DNA of 7,736 nucleotides, taken from Bacteroidales bacterium (GTDB lineage Bacteria; Bacteroidota; Bacteroidia; Bacteroidales; F082). Of the stretch, positions 7,271-7,736 are shown one piece after another. The stretch is taken from positions 1 to 7,736 of the forward strand of contig JANTGU010000098.1 in NCBI GenBank assembly GCA_024762735.1. Direction: 5' to 3'. Below the pieces are notes generated by a model. That model saw only the letters and a program-made list of their open reading frames with translations, was not told where the DNA came from and made no database searches. Numbering within the stretch: the stretch's first letter is position 1; the number at the start of each line of letters is the position of its first letter. The position numbers and the translations under genes are program-made.

Positions 7271-7736
7271 AGCTAAAGTCTCCTATTTGTTCGTTAGATG
7301 ATAAATTACTATTGGTTATGTTATTATTTGAAATGATGTTCGCTTTCAACCGGAAGCTGTGATGTTTCCCCAGTTTCGCGCGAGCAGTAAAAGAGGGTGT
7401 AAACACCATCATGGTTTGCTGCTCGTTAACACTTTGGGTCAGATTGGCCGTGAGACCCAACGATAGTTTGTTTTTCAAAAATCCTTTGGAAGCACCCAGG
7501 GTACCCCCGGTATTGGTGCTTTTACCAGATGTCATGTTGACCTTGTTGTAGTTGAAACTGGCATGAACCGAAAGGCCAAGCGGTATAAAGGTGATGTTGT
7601 ACGAAAGCATGTTGTTTAGGGTGGTAAAACTGTTGTTGTAGTTTGATGAAGGATTTTTGTCGTTAAGCTTCATTTCACTAAACACGAGGGAAATAAACTG
7701 GCTGATGCTGTTTTTGGAATTGACAAACTGAAAATG
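7254..7736 (-). CDS. C-terminal part of a probable outer-membrane beta-barrel protein (5' end outside the window)
   Basis: The frame is open from the right edge for 160 codons to TAA at 7254-7256. A GTG at 7685 and an ATG at 7673 are internal, since the frame continues upstream of them with HFQFVNSKNSISQF. The visible part is a series of 8-12-residue alternating polar/hydrophobic strands joined by short Asn/Ser/Gly-rich turns: NMLSYNITF, LGLSVHASFNYNKV, GTLGASKGFL, KLSLGLTANLTQ, VFTPSFTARAKLG, HSFRLKANII. It ends FSYVFTF, with a terminal phenylalanine of the sort that closes outer-membrane barrels. I do not recognise the family; PorP/SprF-like and TonB-receptor-like barrels are both possible in this phylum. 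No cysteine is present in this part. The gene overlaps the giant gene downstream by 17 bp in a different frame, so the products probably work together, for example as a membrane anchor or export partner. That partnership is inference. Confidence 0.78.
   Translation of the reverse strand, partial: HFQFVNSKNSISQFISLVFSEMKLNDKNPSSNYNNSFTTLNNMLSYNITFIPLGLSVHASFNYNKVNMTSGKSTNTGGTLGASKGFLKNKLSLGLTANLTQSVNEQQTMMVFTPSFTARAKLGKHHSFRLKANIISNNNITNSNLSSNEQIGDFSYVFTF
7279..7284 (-). promoter_or_regulatory. Shine-Dalgarno-like site for the giant gene, inside the upstream gene
   Basis: The coding strand reads AGGAGA eight bases before the ATG at 7270. It lies within the codons for the Ile-Gly-Asp just before the end of the barrel-like gene. 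It supports the chosen start and, with the 17-bp overlap, suggests coupled translation. Strong Shine-Dalgarno sites are uncommon in Bacteroidota, so it could also be chance codon use. Confidence 0.45.

Noticed and set aside
7254..7685. A separate 143-residue gene starting at GTG 7685
   Set aside because: The frame stays open upstream of the GTG to the window edge with strand-like sequence, and the product would lack a signal peptide. It is better read as the tail of a longer barrel-like gene.

Overview
The window looks like part of a Bacteroidota chromosome (a Flavobacteriia, Cytophagia, Chitinophagia or Marinilabiliales-type organism; I cannot be more precise). The evidence is the signal peptides ending in an Ala-Gln junction (LKA|QP and VRA|QE), an AT-rich start region without a Shine-Dalgarno sequence before one gene, moderate GC content, a barrel-like protein ending in phenylalanine, and very large multi-domain secreted proteins built from Ig-like and fibronectin modules.

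All coding is on the minus strand, as three genes packed head to tail. Read in the direction of transcription, right to left, they are: (1) the C-terminal 160 codons of a beta-strand-rich, probably outer-membrane beta-barrel protein (7254-7736, 5' end outside the window); (2) a giant 1941-residue secreted protein (1445-7270) with a TANFOR-like N-terminus, an Ig/FN3-like module, an Asn/Gly/Ser-rich insert, about six carboxypeptidase-regulatory-like (Cna-B/transthyretin-like) beta modules and an ~800-residue beta-rich C-terminal region I cannot assign; (3) a secreted protein of tandem fibronectin type III modules (1-1432, 3' end outside the window). Genes 1 and 2 overlap by 17 bp and genes 2 and 3 are 12 bp apart, so the set is almost certainly one transcription unit with translational coupling.

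The arrangement suggests an exported surface apparatus: a barrel protein in the outer membrane, a giant modular protein at or outside the membrane, and an FN3-array partner. No enzymatic motif is visible in any of the three, so a structural, adhesive or assembly role is an inference. I found no RNA gene, CRISPR array, insertion sequence, promoter or terminator. No gene-free stretch exceeds 12 bp, and the plus strand carries only shadow reading frames.
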